Below, one piece after another: positions 1 to 7,090 of a stretch of DNA of 10,391 nucleotides (position 1 is its first letter; every line of letters starts with the position of its first letter). Source of the stretch: Phoronis ovalis (taxonomy: Eukaryota > Phoronida > Phoronidae); the NCBI GenBank assembly GCA_028565635.1, contig JAOXYB010064168.1, positions 1 through 10,391 on the forward strand, given 5' to 3'. The position numbers were made by a program, and so were the translations under genes. Below the pieces are notes generated by a model, which made no database searches, had not been told where the DNA came from, and was given only the letters and a program-made list of their open reading frames with translations.

Positions 1-121
1 ATGCAATTCCTTTCGCTCAAATAGCCAATTTAAACAGCGTACAATGATGATTCTTCGAATCGTCGTTGTCTTGTTTATAGATTGATAAACTATTTGTCCT
101 GCTTTCATTCTTATAGTTCAG
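1..121 (+). other. 3' end of an intron of the death-domain gene
   Basis: This stretch is stop-rich and ends in a good acceptor context: a pyrimidine-rich run (about 93-114) leads into TTATAG at 111-116, with a second AG five bases later at 120-121. I read it as the end of an intron whose donor lies off the left edge. Either AG leads into the same open frame, codons starting at 119 or 122. No coding signal is visible in it. Confidence 0.5.
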
Positions 122-1074
122 TATAGTATCGATGACTTGAAGGCAGATGCAAACAACCAAACATCTTTGGTAGCTGCTGCAATGCCAGTGCCACCTGGAT
201 TAGAATTTAATTGCCACACGAATACAGAAATGCTGCAGTGACAACTTAGCTTGCTTCAGTGATAGCTCAGGTAATGAATATGTACCAGTCGTAACTCCTA
301 AACAGTCTACAAAGAAAATGGAACAACAAGCAGAATGCAAGCTTGACTTCAAGACGACAACTAAATTAAGATCAGACGAACTACCCAAAGAGACTAAAAC
401 AAATTTGGTATATATAAAAAATGCTAACACGAATTCTACCACAGTCAATAAATTTACTCCTAGTATTCCATGCCCAGCTCCAGGCTGTGATGCCTTTAGC
501 TCTGATTGTGAATTGTCACCCCATGTTATACGGCAGTTATCACCTCGATCAAAACATAAAACAGAGAAAGCACGAAAAATTGACCTGTCAGAAGCTAAGA
601 ATGTAGGTTTGAAACTTATGAAAAGTGAATCAGATGTTGGTGATACATCTGGTCACAGCGAGTCGGAAACATCCCCCACGGGAAGTTCCTGTCATTCTGT
701 CAAAACGAAAGAACAATTGCCTTCACAGTGTAATTTTCTGGAAAAGACTGCAGCTGTCACATGTACCACAACAACAGCAATATCACAGACAGCATTATAT
801 AGCCAATCAGCTGTTTCCACTGTTGAAGGACAAGATATGAAAGCACATAAAGTCATTCGTCAATGTCGCAGTGAGCAAACCACTTACAAGATGGCCTCTG
901 GAGAATGTGTTGTGAAAAATGAGCATACAGAAATGCATACTGTCACCAGTGAGGATGAACTTGAAAAGTTACCCATTGGCTTCCGATCTCCATATTCTCT
1001 CCACGCATCAGCATCGTTTGCAAGCAGTTCTGGAGATGAGAGAGAATGTAACATTACACCTGAACCAGCAGGGG
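122..1074 (+). CDS. Death-domain protein, penultimate exon (Ser/Thr-rich disordered region)
   Basis: This exon codes for a low-complexity region rich in Ser, Thr, Glu and Lys, with no recognisable fold; it includes SP sites, acidic-serine clusters (ESDVGDTSGHSESETSP) and basic patches. The clean frame is open from 204 to 1074 and contains an ATG at 318 in a strong start context (A at -3, G at +4), giving 252 full codons. The exon ends at 1074 with a consensus donor, GTAAGT at 1075-1080. Splicing to 1624 keeps the frame (phase 1, the split codon encodes Val). The region 122-238 is open in a different frame (YSIDDLKADANNQTSLV...) and stops at TGA 239-241, so a frame break seems to separate it from the rest. 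The linker probably joins upstream domains, off the window, to the death domain. If ATG 318 is instead the true start, the protein is 352 residues. Family membership is unresolved. Confidence 0.72.
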
Positions 1075-1623
1075 GTAAGTCTCCTTTGGCAATAATCATT
1101 CGAAAAGTGAAAAAAATTCAATGGTGGGTATGATTTTAAAAAATCTAATGCACCAAAGTGATTGTTGTATTTTTGAGTTCAAAATATGAATTTCTGAAAA
1201 TCATAGGCTCATATTTCTGATGAAAAAAAAAAATTATGTTTAAACGTCAAGTGAGGAGTGTTTTGCTTATTTGTCGTTAATTATAAAAGCTTACGTATTC
1301 CTTTTATTTAAAGTGATAGCAAATACATGTATCTGGAACAATTTATCTATTTAAAATATTTTCTGCAAAAATACTTTTGTACCTTAACAATGATGAACTA
1401 TCGAAAGATGATTATAATTAACATGCTAAAGGGATTAAGCTTTTATTTTATACCTTTATGTATAAATGACAGATACTTTATTTGTGTATTTTTATTTTTT
1501 TTTAAAACATTCCTACTATTACATATCATTTTATTGCCTTGTCTAGTCATAAAGTTACATGCTCCTGTAAAAAAGTGTTTAATATCTATATTAATTGGGG
1601 ACAATTTATTGTTTTTATTGTAG
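1075..1623 (+). other. Intron, phase 1, 549 bp
   Basis: The donor is GTAAGT at 1075-1080, and the acceptor is a T-rich tract (about 1603-1621) ending in TAG at 1621-1623. Joining 1074 to 1624 restores one continuous frame from the Ser-rich exon into the death domain. The interior is AT-rich, with an A-run near 1223-1233 and a T-run near 1491-1503. The open frames inside it are chance frames of AT-rich DNA; nothing else is recognisable. Confidence 0.85.
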
Positions 1624-1925
1624 TTGTTTCAAGGCGGCTCATCGGACAAATATCTAGTGAGATTGGATGTGATTGGTTCCGCTTAGCTAGAGAGTTGAAT
1701 GTTTCTGAGGGGTGTATTGAACAGATTAAATCGGACCACCGTGACAATATGCAAGAACAGATTGTAGCAATGTTGAACAAATGGCGTCATAACAATGGCC
1801 ACAGTGCAACAAAGAAAGTGTTGGCAGATGCTTTGGAAATTATAGGAAAACGCAATCTTATACATAAGTATAGCTTGCCTACATCTGCAACAAGTGAATC
1901 TGAAAGTGATAGTCGTTTCACATAA
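1624..1925 (+). CDS. Death-domain protein, terminal exon (death domain and C-terminus)
   Basis: This last exon encodes 99 residues after the split Val codon and ends at TAA 1923-1925. From about the fourth residue (RRLIGQISSEIG) to about the 80th (KRNLIH) it matches the death-domain pattern. Its landmarks are DWFRLARELNVS (Trp then LARxL, helix 2), IEQIKSDHRDN (helix 3), the Met/Leu-rich helix 4 ending in KW, G-x-x-AT starting helix 5, and L-x-x-AL-x-x-IG in helices 5-6. Death domains are homotypic adaptor modules of about 80 residues in ankyrins, UNC5, FADD, DAPK and IRAK-type proteins. By eye this one is closest to ankyrin/FADD-type domains, but that cannot assign a gene. Unlike ankyrin, where a long tail follows the domain, only about 17 residues follow here (SLPTSATSESESDSRFT), an acidic, possibly CK2-type serine tail. 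Likely cytosolic scaffold or signalling role, by inference. Confidence 0.85.
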
Positions 1926-2470
1926 AGACGTTGCAAAAATGAAATCAACTCTCTTTTTGAGCATTTATATGTTCTGTGTACTTTAGATTATATGTTATCT
2001 TTGAAAACTCTTGAATAGAAATTCCCAGTGACGCTTGCATTTGACATATTTGCTTTATAAATATTTTACCCAGGTTTTACACTAAATAATTGTTGAGCAT
2101 TCCTGGTTATTTTACATGTATTGGACTATGCAATGTATGAGAACACAGTTTTGTTCTGTTTTCTCATTGGAATCAACACTAGGAGATATTTTAATGAGTG
2201 TCATGTGTTTTATTCATAATTTGTTGTATCCTATTACTAACTAACATTTGCAAGGAAAATACCTATTTATTAGGTAATTGTGTTTCTTTGATTACAAACC
2301 TTGCCACCAGGTGGATTCTAGGTCTTTGCCAGTCAAAATTTAATTCCTTGTTTGTATTTTATATTATATGTACACATTAGCATGAAATCAAATGTATTAT
2401 GATAATTTCAAGAGAATCTTAACTAATATTAAAAGTTTAGTTCAAAGCTACATACTGAATTTATTCGAAA
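1926..2470 (+). other. Probable 3' UTR and downstream flank of the death-domain gene
   Basis: This AT-rich sequence follows the stop codon. The first candidate polyadenylation signals are weak or variant: AATAGA near 2014, TATAAA at 2056-2061 and ATTAAA at 2428-2433. GT-rich sequence lies around 2195-2230. The first canonical AATAAA copies are at 2548-2553 and 2590-2595. I cannot place the cleavage site from sequence alone, so the UTR could end near 2080, near 2450 or beyond. No coding signal is seen. Confidence 0.35.
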
Positions 2471-2489
2471 AACAGGTTGGGTTTATTTA

Positions 2490-2524
2490 GAAGCCTTCGG
2501 GAGAACGACCGATTAAAAGGCTTC
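2490..2524. repeat. Short inverted repeat (8-bp arms)
   Basis: GAAGCCTT at 2490-2497 is matched by its perfect reverse complement AAGGCTTC at 2517-2524, with a 19-base spacer. It sits about 90 bases before the degenerate tandem array at 2611-2741 and may belong to the same repeat-derived segment. Arms this short also arise by chance. Confidence 0.35.
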
Positions 2525-2610
2525 CATTTTATACGGGAAATATTAACAATAAAGTACATACAATTTAAGCTCCGATCCTGGGTCGCTCAAATAAAATATG
2601 GGTACCATGC

Positions 2611-2741
2611 GTGTGAAAAATTGACCCTAACCAAGACATTTGCCGAAGTCGGTACTCTATTCAAGAACAAAAACAAGACTCACACTGTGAAAATTGGACC
2701 CAAAGCAAGACTCGTTGTGAAAAACGGACTGTAAGCAAGAC
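2611..2741 (+). repeat. Degenerate tandem repeat, period about 30 bp
   Basis: Three copies of a diverged unit are plain: TGTGAAAAATTGACCCTAAC then CAAGAC at 2612-2637; TGTGAAAATTGGACCCAAAG then CAAGAC at 2686-2711; and TGTGAAAAACGGACTGTAAG then CAAGAC at 2716-2741. A fourth, more decayed copy ending in CAAGAC at 2674-2679 fills the gap. The CAAGAC ends lie 42, 32 and 30 bases apart. A frame running through the array (2477-2734) is open but looks like a by-product of the repeat rather than a gene. It is probably an old minisatellite or an internal array of a transposable element. Confidence 0.7.
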
Positions 2742-3973
2742 CAGGGTTAAAAATCATATTCCTTTTGGTCAAAATTTTGAGTTTCTTACCTTATACGCGC
2801 AACGCATGTGCTCCTCAAATAAGCACCTTTTTTACGCGATTTTATTAACGAGCATGATTACCCCCACTTTATTGGGTGACCTCCTGGGCTCCGACATGAA
2901 ATGAAATTTTAAAGGCGTTCTTGCCAACATACAGATAAGAGGGAGATTATGCTTTTAGTCAGCACTCGTCAAGAGATGGCCTCTATTCCGATAAATACTG
3001 TACATTGGTGACAATTCTATTCTGTGAGATTCTTGACCAGTCTAAAACTAATCTGGAAATCATTAATTTTATTTAAATCGAAACTTCATAATTTCCCTGT
3101 ATATCTGTGTCATATGGGTTAACTTCACTCTCTTACTATCCTGTATATGCATGTACCTAGCTCGTTTATATAGTGTCTGTTGGCTTTGTATAGGGTTTTA
3201 CCTTGAAAGCAATTTTTGGGTCTGCAAGCGCAGACTGATGAAGTGTCGAAAATAATAAATAATTAACACAAATTGTAAAAATGTACACGTGAAAAATAAA
3301 TACGAAGATGAGTTAAATTTATTTTAACACTCTTTCTAGTTTGCAAATAAAACTTATTCTCACACAAGTACAATTTTTACTATTGAATTTCGATTATCAC
3401 TTTCGATAGAAGGAACAGGTATTTCGGGCGAAAGCTGGTGAAATCACAGGGGTAAAATACGTACTTCTACTGAAGAGTAATAATATAAATGTGATAAACC
3501 TACAATAATATTACTAAACGAATAAGTTAAAACATGTGCATGTAAAATTCAACCTTTCCGCTTCGATCAAAAACAAAATTTAAATTAATTTTTTACAATA
3601 TTTCAGTTGAACGCAGCTACTATTACGCAGACAAAGTGTCGGAACATGAATTGTTTCCCTGATTTTCACTAAAAGTTCACATTAGAATCTAAAAACAATA
3701 CGTATGCACAAACGTTCCTGCATGTAGCTGTTCCATTTCTGAGCGGGACAACTGTAGATTTTCATAACAAATTAACCACACGAACTCATCGAATTGCGAA
3801 TTCCATGACAGCGTTTAAAAACACTATATTTTTCTGTGCTGCATTGTTCCTTGATTACAACAATATTAATTAATTAATTTTATTTACTTCCTTCAAATTA
3901 AAGAACAGACCGTAACGTTTCTTAGTTGTCCGATTCGTGTTTATACCAAAAAAGATTTTGTCACAGCTGACTT
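2742..3973. other. Intergenic, no gene seen; possible repeat remnants
   Basis: No long frame, splice-bounded exon or RNA gene is visible. The left part (about 2790-3000) is less AT-rich than its surroundings and contains GAGGGAGATTATGC at 2940-2953, which resembles a GGGAGATAA-type word I associate with molluscan repeats; that is a weak, memory-based link. A hairpin with a hammerhead-like core lies at 3220-3251. From about 3250 to 3973 the sequence is plain AT-rich DNA with a small ATTA run at about 3865-3879. Confidence 0.5.
3220..3251 (+). other. Hairpin followed by a degenerate hammerhead-like core
   Basis: GTCTGC (3220-3225), loop AAGC and GCAGAC (3230-3235) form a perfect 6-bp hairpin. 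It runs directly into CTGATGA, six bases, then GAAA, the two conserved strings of a hammerhead ribozyme in the correct order. The six bases between them (AGTGTC) cannot form stem II, and the base before the hairpin arm is G where a cleavage-site H is needed. It is therefore at best a decayed copy. CTGATGAAG...CGAAA strings recur in retroelements of aquatic animals, including Penelope-like elements, which are known to carry hammerheads. Confidence 0.25.
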
Positions 3974-3979
3974 TTTATT
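3974..3979 (-). terminator. Polyadenylation signal AATAAA overlapping the stop codon
   Basis: On the minus strand the stop TAA (3980-3978) continues directly into TAAA, so that AATAAA occupies 3979-3974 and shares two bases with the stop codon. If this signal is used, the 3' UTR would be only about 15-35 nt, ending around 3945-3965. The overlap may be chance in AT-rich DNA. Confidence 0.45.
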
Positions 3980-4757
3980 AAGCAGTTCTAGTATGTATTG
4001 CCTTTGGCGTGCCGGTTAGCACATTCTTAAATAAACTATCCACAGGAATACTCGAGTGTCGAGTCATTGAGCTATTATTATGAGCAAAATATTCATTGCC
4101 AATATCTGAATTGGCAACTTCGTCGTATATATCTGGGTACAATTTGTTTGTTAATTCAATATCACAACTTTTTGATCTAGGTGTGCGGGCAGGAGTACGT
4201 GGGGTCAAACTTGCTCCTGTTTGAACGTAAAAACCACTTCCAGCATGCTGTCTCTTTTTTGAATGGATTTTGTTTGATAATTGTTTGGTTGGTGCACTAG
4301 ATATTGGAGATCTTCTAACTTGAAGAAAAACTTTTTGATCTTCGCTCAGTGATGGTGCTGGAAAAAATCTTCCTGGAATCTGTTTGCTTCTTTGCAAGGA
4401 AGCTCGCATTGGTAAACTGTTTATAAGTTTAACTTTTGGCAAAAAATCGGAATTTTGAACACTTTTTGTTTGAGAATCACCACTGTCACTGCCCGAAACG
4501 CTTTTTGGCCCCGCACTTGGTACATTAGATACTAATGATATATATTTGATTTCACAAGTACTGTCTTCACGATCCGTACCATTAAACGTTGTAACAACAC
4601 TAGGTGCCGGTGATACTAACGGGTGACTCGAGTCCCCTTGATTTCCATAAACTCCTATTCCTAGAGTGCTATTGCCTTTGTTGCCTGACGGCCACGTTGC
4701 TGTTCGACCTCCATTGCGTTCGCCAGGCTTTGTACGAAATGCTTTGCCTTGAAACAT
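3978..4757 (-). CDS. Unrecognised disordered Ser/Pro/Thr-rich protein, 259 aa
   Basis: This is an intact 260-codon frame (with stop) in AT-rich DNA where chance frames rarely pass 90 codons, with a composition quite unlike its surroundings, so I take it as real. The start at 4757 is fixed by an in-frame TAA nine bases upstream, unless splicing extends it. The protein begins with a basic, Gly-rich segment (FRTKPGERNGGR), has no signal peptide or membrane helix, and is predicted by eye to be disordered. Visible features are an SGSDSGDS acidic-serine cluster (about 88-95), IPGRFFPAP (127-135), a KKR basic patch (167-169), a triple TP cluster LTPRTPARTPRSKS (184-197), and RHSSIP (233-238), which resembles a 14-3-3 site. 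These suggest a phosphorylated cytosolic or nuclear regulator, by inference only. I do not recognise the family; PNRC-like and FAM122-like proteins were considered without a match. Confidence 0.72.
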   Translation of the reverse strand: MFQGKAFRTKPGERNGGRTATWPSGNKGNSTLGIGVYGNQGDSSHPLVSPAPSVVTTFNGTDREDSTCEIKYISLVSNVPSAGPKSVSGSDSGDSQTKSVQNSDFLPKVKLINSLPMRASLQRSKQIPGRFFPAPSLSEDQKVFLQVRRSPISSAPTKQLSNKIHSKKRQHAGSGFYVQTGASLTPRTPARTPRSKSCDIELTNKLYPDIYDEVANSDIGNEYFAHNNSSMTRHSSIPVDSLFKNVLTGTPKAIHTRTA

Positions 4758-4759
4758 GA

Positions 4760-4905
4760 CTCCTTATGAACAAAACCGTAAATCAATTTAGTATTTCTCT
4801 ACGTCTTTCTTATACTTATAACGTGTCGTAAATTCACACGAACGCGTTTCAAGTTGTTCAGTGAATTTAACACTTACAGACGAAGTTAAATGATTGTTCA
4901 AGCAT
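4760..4905 (-). other. Candidate 5' exon end and short intron of the minus-strand gene
   Basis: Reading the minus strand, a donor GTAAGT lies at 4877-4872, a branch-like TACTAAA at 4793-4787, and AG acceptors at 4764-4763 and 4761-4760, preceded by a T-rich run. That describes an intron of 115 or 118 bp, with the branch A about 25-28 nt from the acceptor. With the second acceptor, an upstream ATG at 4905-4903 joins in frame and adds ten residues (MLEQSFNFVF) before the 4757 Met. With the first acceptor, an in-frame TGA is made at the junction and 4757 stays the start. The donor has T at -1, which is not ideal. Confidence 0.4.
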
Positions 4906-5114
4906 AATCTCTAAACCTGGTTGGTGACCACCAGTTAGACTTCAGTATATCCAAAAAAAATCAAACACCGCATTTACAAGAAGAATCCAAGCGATAAATG
5001 TGTTCTAGTCACCAAGGTAATTTCTGCTGGACGTTATTCTGTAGAATGTAGCTTAATGACAATCTATTTCCATATTTTACAGAACTCGAATTAAGCAGTG
5101 TTGACCGTCAGCCA

Positions 5115-5121
5115 TTTTATA
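5115..5121 (-). promoter_or_regulatory. Possible TATA box for the minus-strand gene
   Basis: TATAAAA on the minus strand lies about 210 bases upstream of the candidate first ATG (4905) and about 360 bases before ATG 4757. A start site near 5090 would give a 5' exon of about 210 nt ending at the donor at 4878. This fits the intron model but rests on a common word in AT-rich DNA. Confidence 0.25.
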
Positions 5122-5289
5122 GTGTCGTAACTATGTTTGCAAAGTACACATCATAATTCTATATATTTCTTCCAAATGACCTGTTATTCATTATTTCCAA
5201 CTAAATGTACTGCTCAAAAAATCTTTATCAGAAATGAATAAAAGAATAATAACTAATGCGCTTACAAAGCCAAACCCTCAAATCGAAAT

Positions 5290-5315
5290 AAAAGGCTATT
5301 ATTTGTTAGCCTTTT
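5290..5315. repeat. Perfect hairpin, 9-bp stem
   Basis: AAAAGGCTA at 5290-5298 is followed by an 8-base loop and the perfect reverse complement TAGCCTTTT at 5307-5315. It is isolated, with no gene beside it for which it could act as a terminator. It may be a remnant of a small palindromic element, or chance. Confidence 0.4.
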
Positions 5316-6099
5316 CAATGGTATGTTCATAACTGCATATACTATTCAATAAAATCCATAGTCCCGACAGCCAGTAAATAAATACTGTAATGTAACGCAT
5401 TTATTGAAGCGTAAAATAAAAACTTCATCGTCCATCGATTGCCTTTTTAAATGAAGTTTGCAATACATGTTTTTATGTTTACAAAGCTGTTATTAACCAC
5501 AACTATGTGGAATGAAACTGCGAAGTTTTAATTCATCCTTATGCAATCGTCGCGCGTGTCTAATGACATTTACATGTGTGTATTAAGTACGGTCGGAAGC
5601 ATTATTAAAGTTTTATATATTAAAATTTAATCTATAAAATTCGATACTAATCCGCGATGAATAATAACAATACAAATAAAAGATTTGTTTTATGTCCCGT
5701 AAGATCAAAGATTAGGCTAGCAATACATAAATATGTCACCTGGAAAATTAATTCATTGAAATCAATTAGCTAAACTTAATAGTTAACAATGGTGACAAAA
5801 CTCATATTGAATAAAACTCGGTTATCAATTAAAATTCTTCGTGTGTATTATTTAATAATTAGTTATTCGTTTAATGTGGTTTACATAATATGGGCATATA
5901 TAATAATACATCCTGAAGGATGTTTTTATGCGCCTCCATTTATTCGATTAGATTAAGCTTAGAATTCTGTTTTGCCCATGAAACAATGCTATATATATAC
6001 AGTAAAAACATTTATCTGCATCATGTGTAGTTGAATTTTAATACCATCATCCTATAAATGGAATGTTTTTAAAAGTATAAATACAAGTATACAATTTTT

Positions 6100-6430
6100 C
6101 CTGTCCCCGCCAGACGTCACTTCAACTTTATCGCGTACAAAACGCGTGCACAGCAGCCAAAGACGTCCTGTAAAATTGTGGAAATACAACAGAAAACAGT
6201 TTCCCCAAAAATAGCGGCCGTGTTAAAGTGTATTCGTTGATAACTTGGATAGTACTGCATGGACCGATTTCAATGAAACTTGGATTCAAATGCATGTTAA
6301 AAATGGGCTGCCATGGCAAAAACTTTGTGTTGCAAATCATGTACTGTGTCACCGTACGACACAACATATGGCTCTTTGTGAAATCTAAAGTTGAAATAAG
6401 CAAGAAAAAAACACGTCAAAATCTATAGTA
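6100..6430 (+). repeat. Probable dispersed-repeat remnant
   Basis: This block is richer in GC and CpG than its flanks and has a texture unlike the neighbouring AT-rich DNA. The core ACTGCATGGACCGATTTCAA then TGAAACTTGG (about 6254-6283) resembles a motif I associate with dispersed repeats of invertebrate genomes. A plus-strand frame at 6228-6428 (containing GPISMKLGF) and a minus-strand frame over the same span are open, but neither shows a known domain. No terminal inverted repeats or target-site duplications could be fixed by eye, so the class of element is unknown. Confidence 0.4.
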
Positions 6431-6734
6431 ATTTTTATTAAAACTAGCTGGGGCTCGTTACTATCGAATAACCAAAATATAAAATGCATTGAATGAATAA
6501 AAACCACTGACTGTAATTAAATACTAAACGAGGTTATAGCTAAAAGGAAAGATGGTAATTAAGTGGGAATTTTGCAGAATACACATAACACTTGCTTTCT
6601 CAGTAGCATCTGCCATCACTGTTATATGGTTTGACAAATGCCCGTGTCCTCCCTCCGTCCTGCCTGGCCCCTTGTCATTTATATTTCCGATCATCACTAC
6701 AAACCAGTGGCCTGCTGTCAGAAACATTGTAAAG

Positions 6735-6769
6735 TTACGATTCCATAAGTACTTACGATTCCATAACTT
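6735..6769 (+). repeat. 18-bp tandem duplication
   Basis: GTTACGATTCCATAAGTAC-type sequence occurs twice head to tail: TTACGATTCCATAAGT at 6735-6750 and TTACGATTCCATAACT at 6753-6768, a period of 18 bases with one mismatch. It lies in a moderately GC-rich segment (about 6640-6900) between two other repeat-like blocks. Confidence 0.7.
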
Positions 6770-6941
6770 TTTCTGAGAGTCCACAGTTTTGCTTCCGGCC
6801 GGGTTTGCTTCCAGCAGTCATCATTTACGGAATTGTAATTTTACTATGTTTTCAACAACGGGCCCATTTGCGCTAACATAACCTTATACCATCTAAAAAA
6901 ACAAATCAGTGATTAGATTCGGTTGGGTGCATGATCACTGG

Positions 6942-7090
6942 GTAAACAATGCATTTATATCCTGAATATTCGCCTGTCCCGTCTCGCCACTGTTGTCCCG
7001 TACATTTATCCCAGACATTCAAATATCCCGTCCCGTCTCGTAAACATTGTCTCGTACATTTATTTATAGATCCCGTCCCGTGTCTCATGG
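6942..7090 (+). repeat. Degenerate tandem repeat, period about 54 bp, CCCGTCCCGTCTCG core
   Basis: Three diverged units are visible. TTGTCCCGTACATTTAT at 6993-7009 recurs as TTGTCTCGTACATTTAT at 7047-7063, exactly 54 bases on; GTCCCGTCTCG at 6976-6986 recurs at 7030-7040, also 54 on. A more diverged first unit begins near 6942 (GCATTTATATCCTGAATATT), and a last partial unit carries TCCCGTCCCGTGTCTCATGG at 7071-7090. A minus-strand frame through it repeats RDGTG/RHGTG, which is a translation of the repeat and not evidence of a protein. It is probably a minisatellite or the internal array of a transposable element. Confidence 0.75.

Larger units (their letters stand above)
4906..6099. other. 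Intergenic, no gene seen
   Basis: Apart from the possible promoter and 5' exon of the minus-strand gene at the left end, I see no coding frame above chance, no tRNA and no clear transposon ends. The sequence is AT-rich. It contains two short hairpins: 5290-5315, and ACATCCT/AGGATGT at 5908-5923. Confidence 0.5.

Noticed and set aside
1327-1623. 98-codon frame inside the intron
   Set aside because: It lies between a verified donor and acceptor and has the Phe/Ile/Leu-rich make-up of random AT-rich DNA.
2477-2734. Open frame of 85 codons over the tandem array
   Set aside because: Its second half is the translation of the degenerate repeat; no domain, no splice context.
3205-3265. Functional hammerhead ribozyme
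   Set aside because: Stem II (AGTGTC) cannot pair, the cleavage position is G rather than H, and stem III is only A/T pairing; kept only as a decayed motif.
6906-7088. Minus-strand repeat protein with RDGTG units
   Set aside because: The units reflect the 54-bp DNA repeat; spacing is irregular and no start or splice context supports it.
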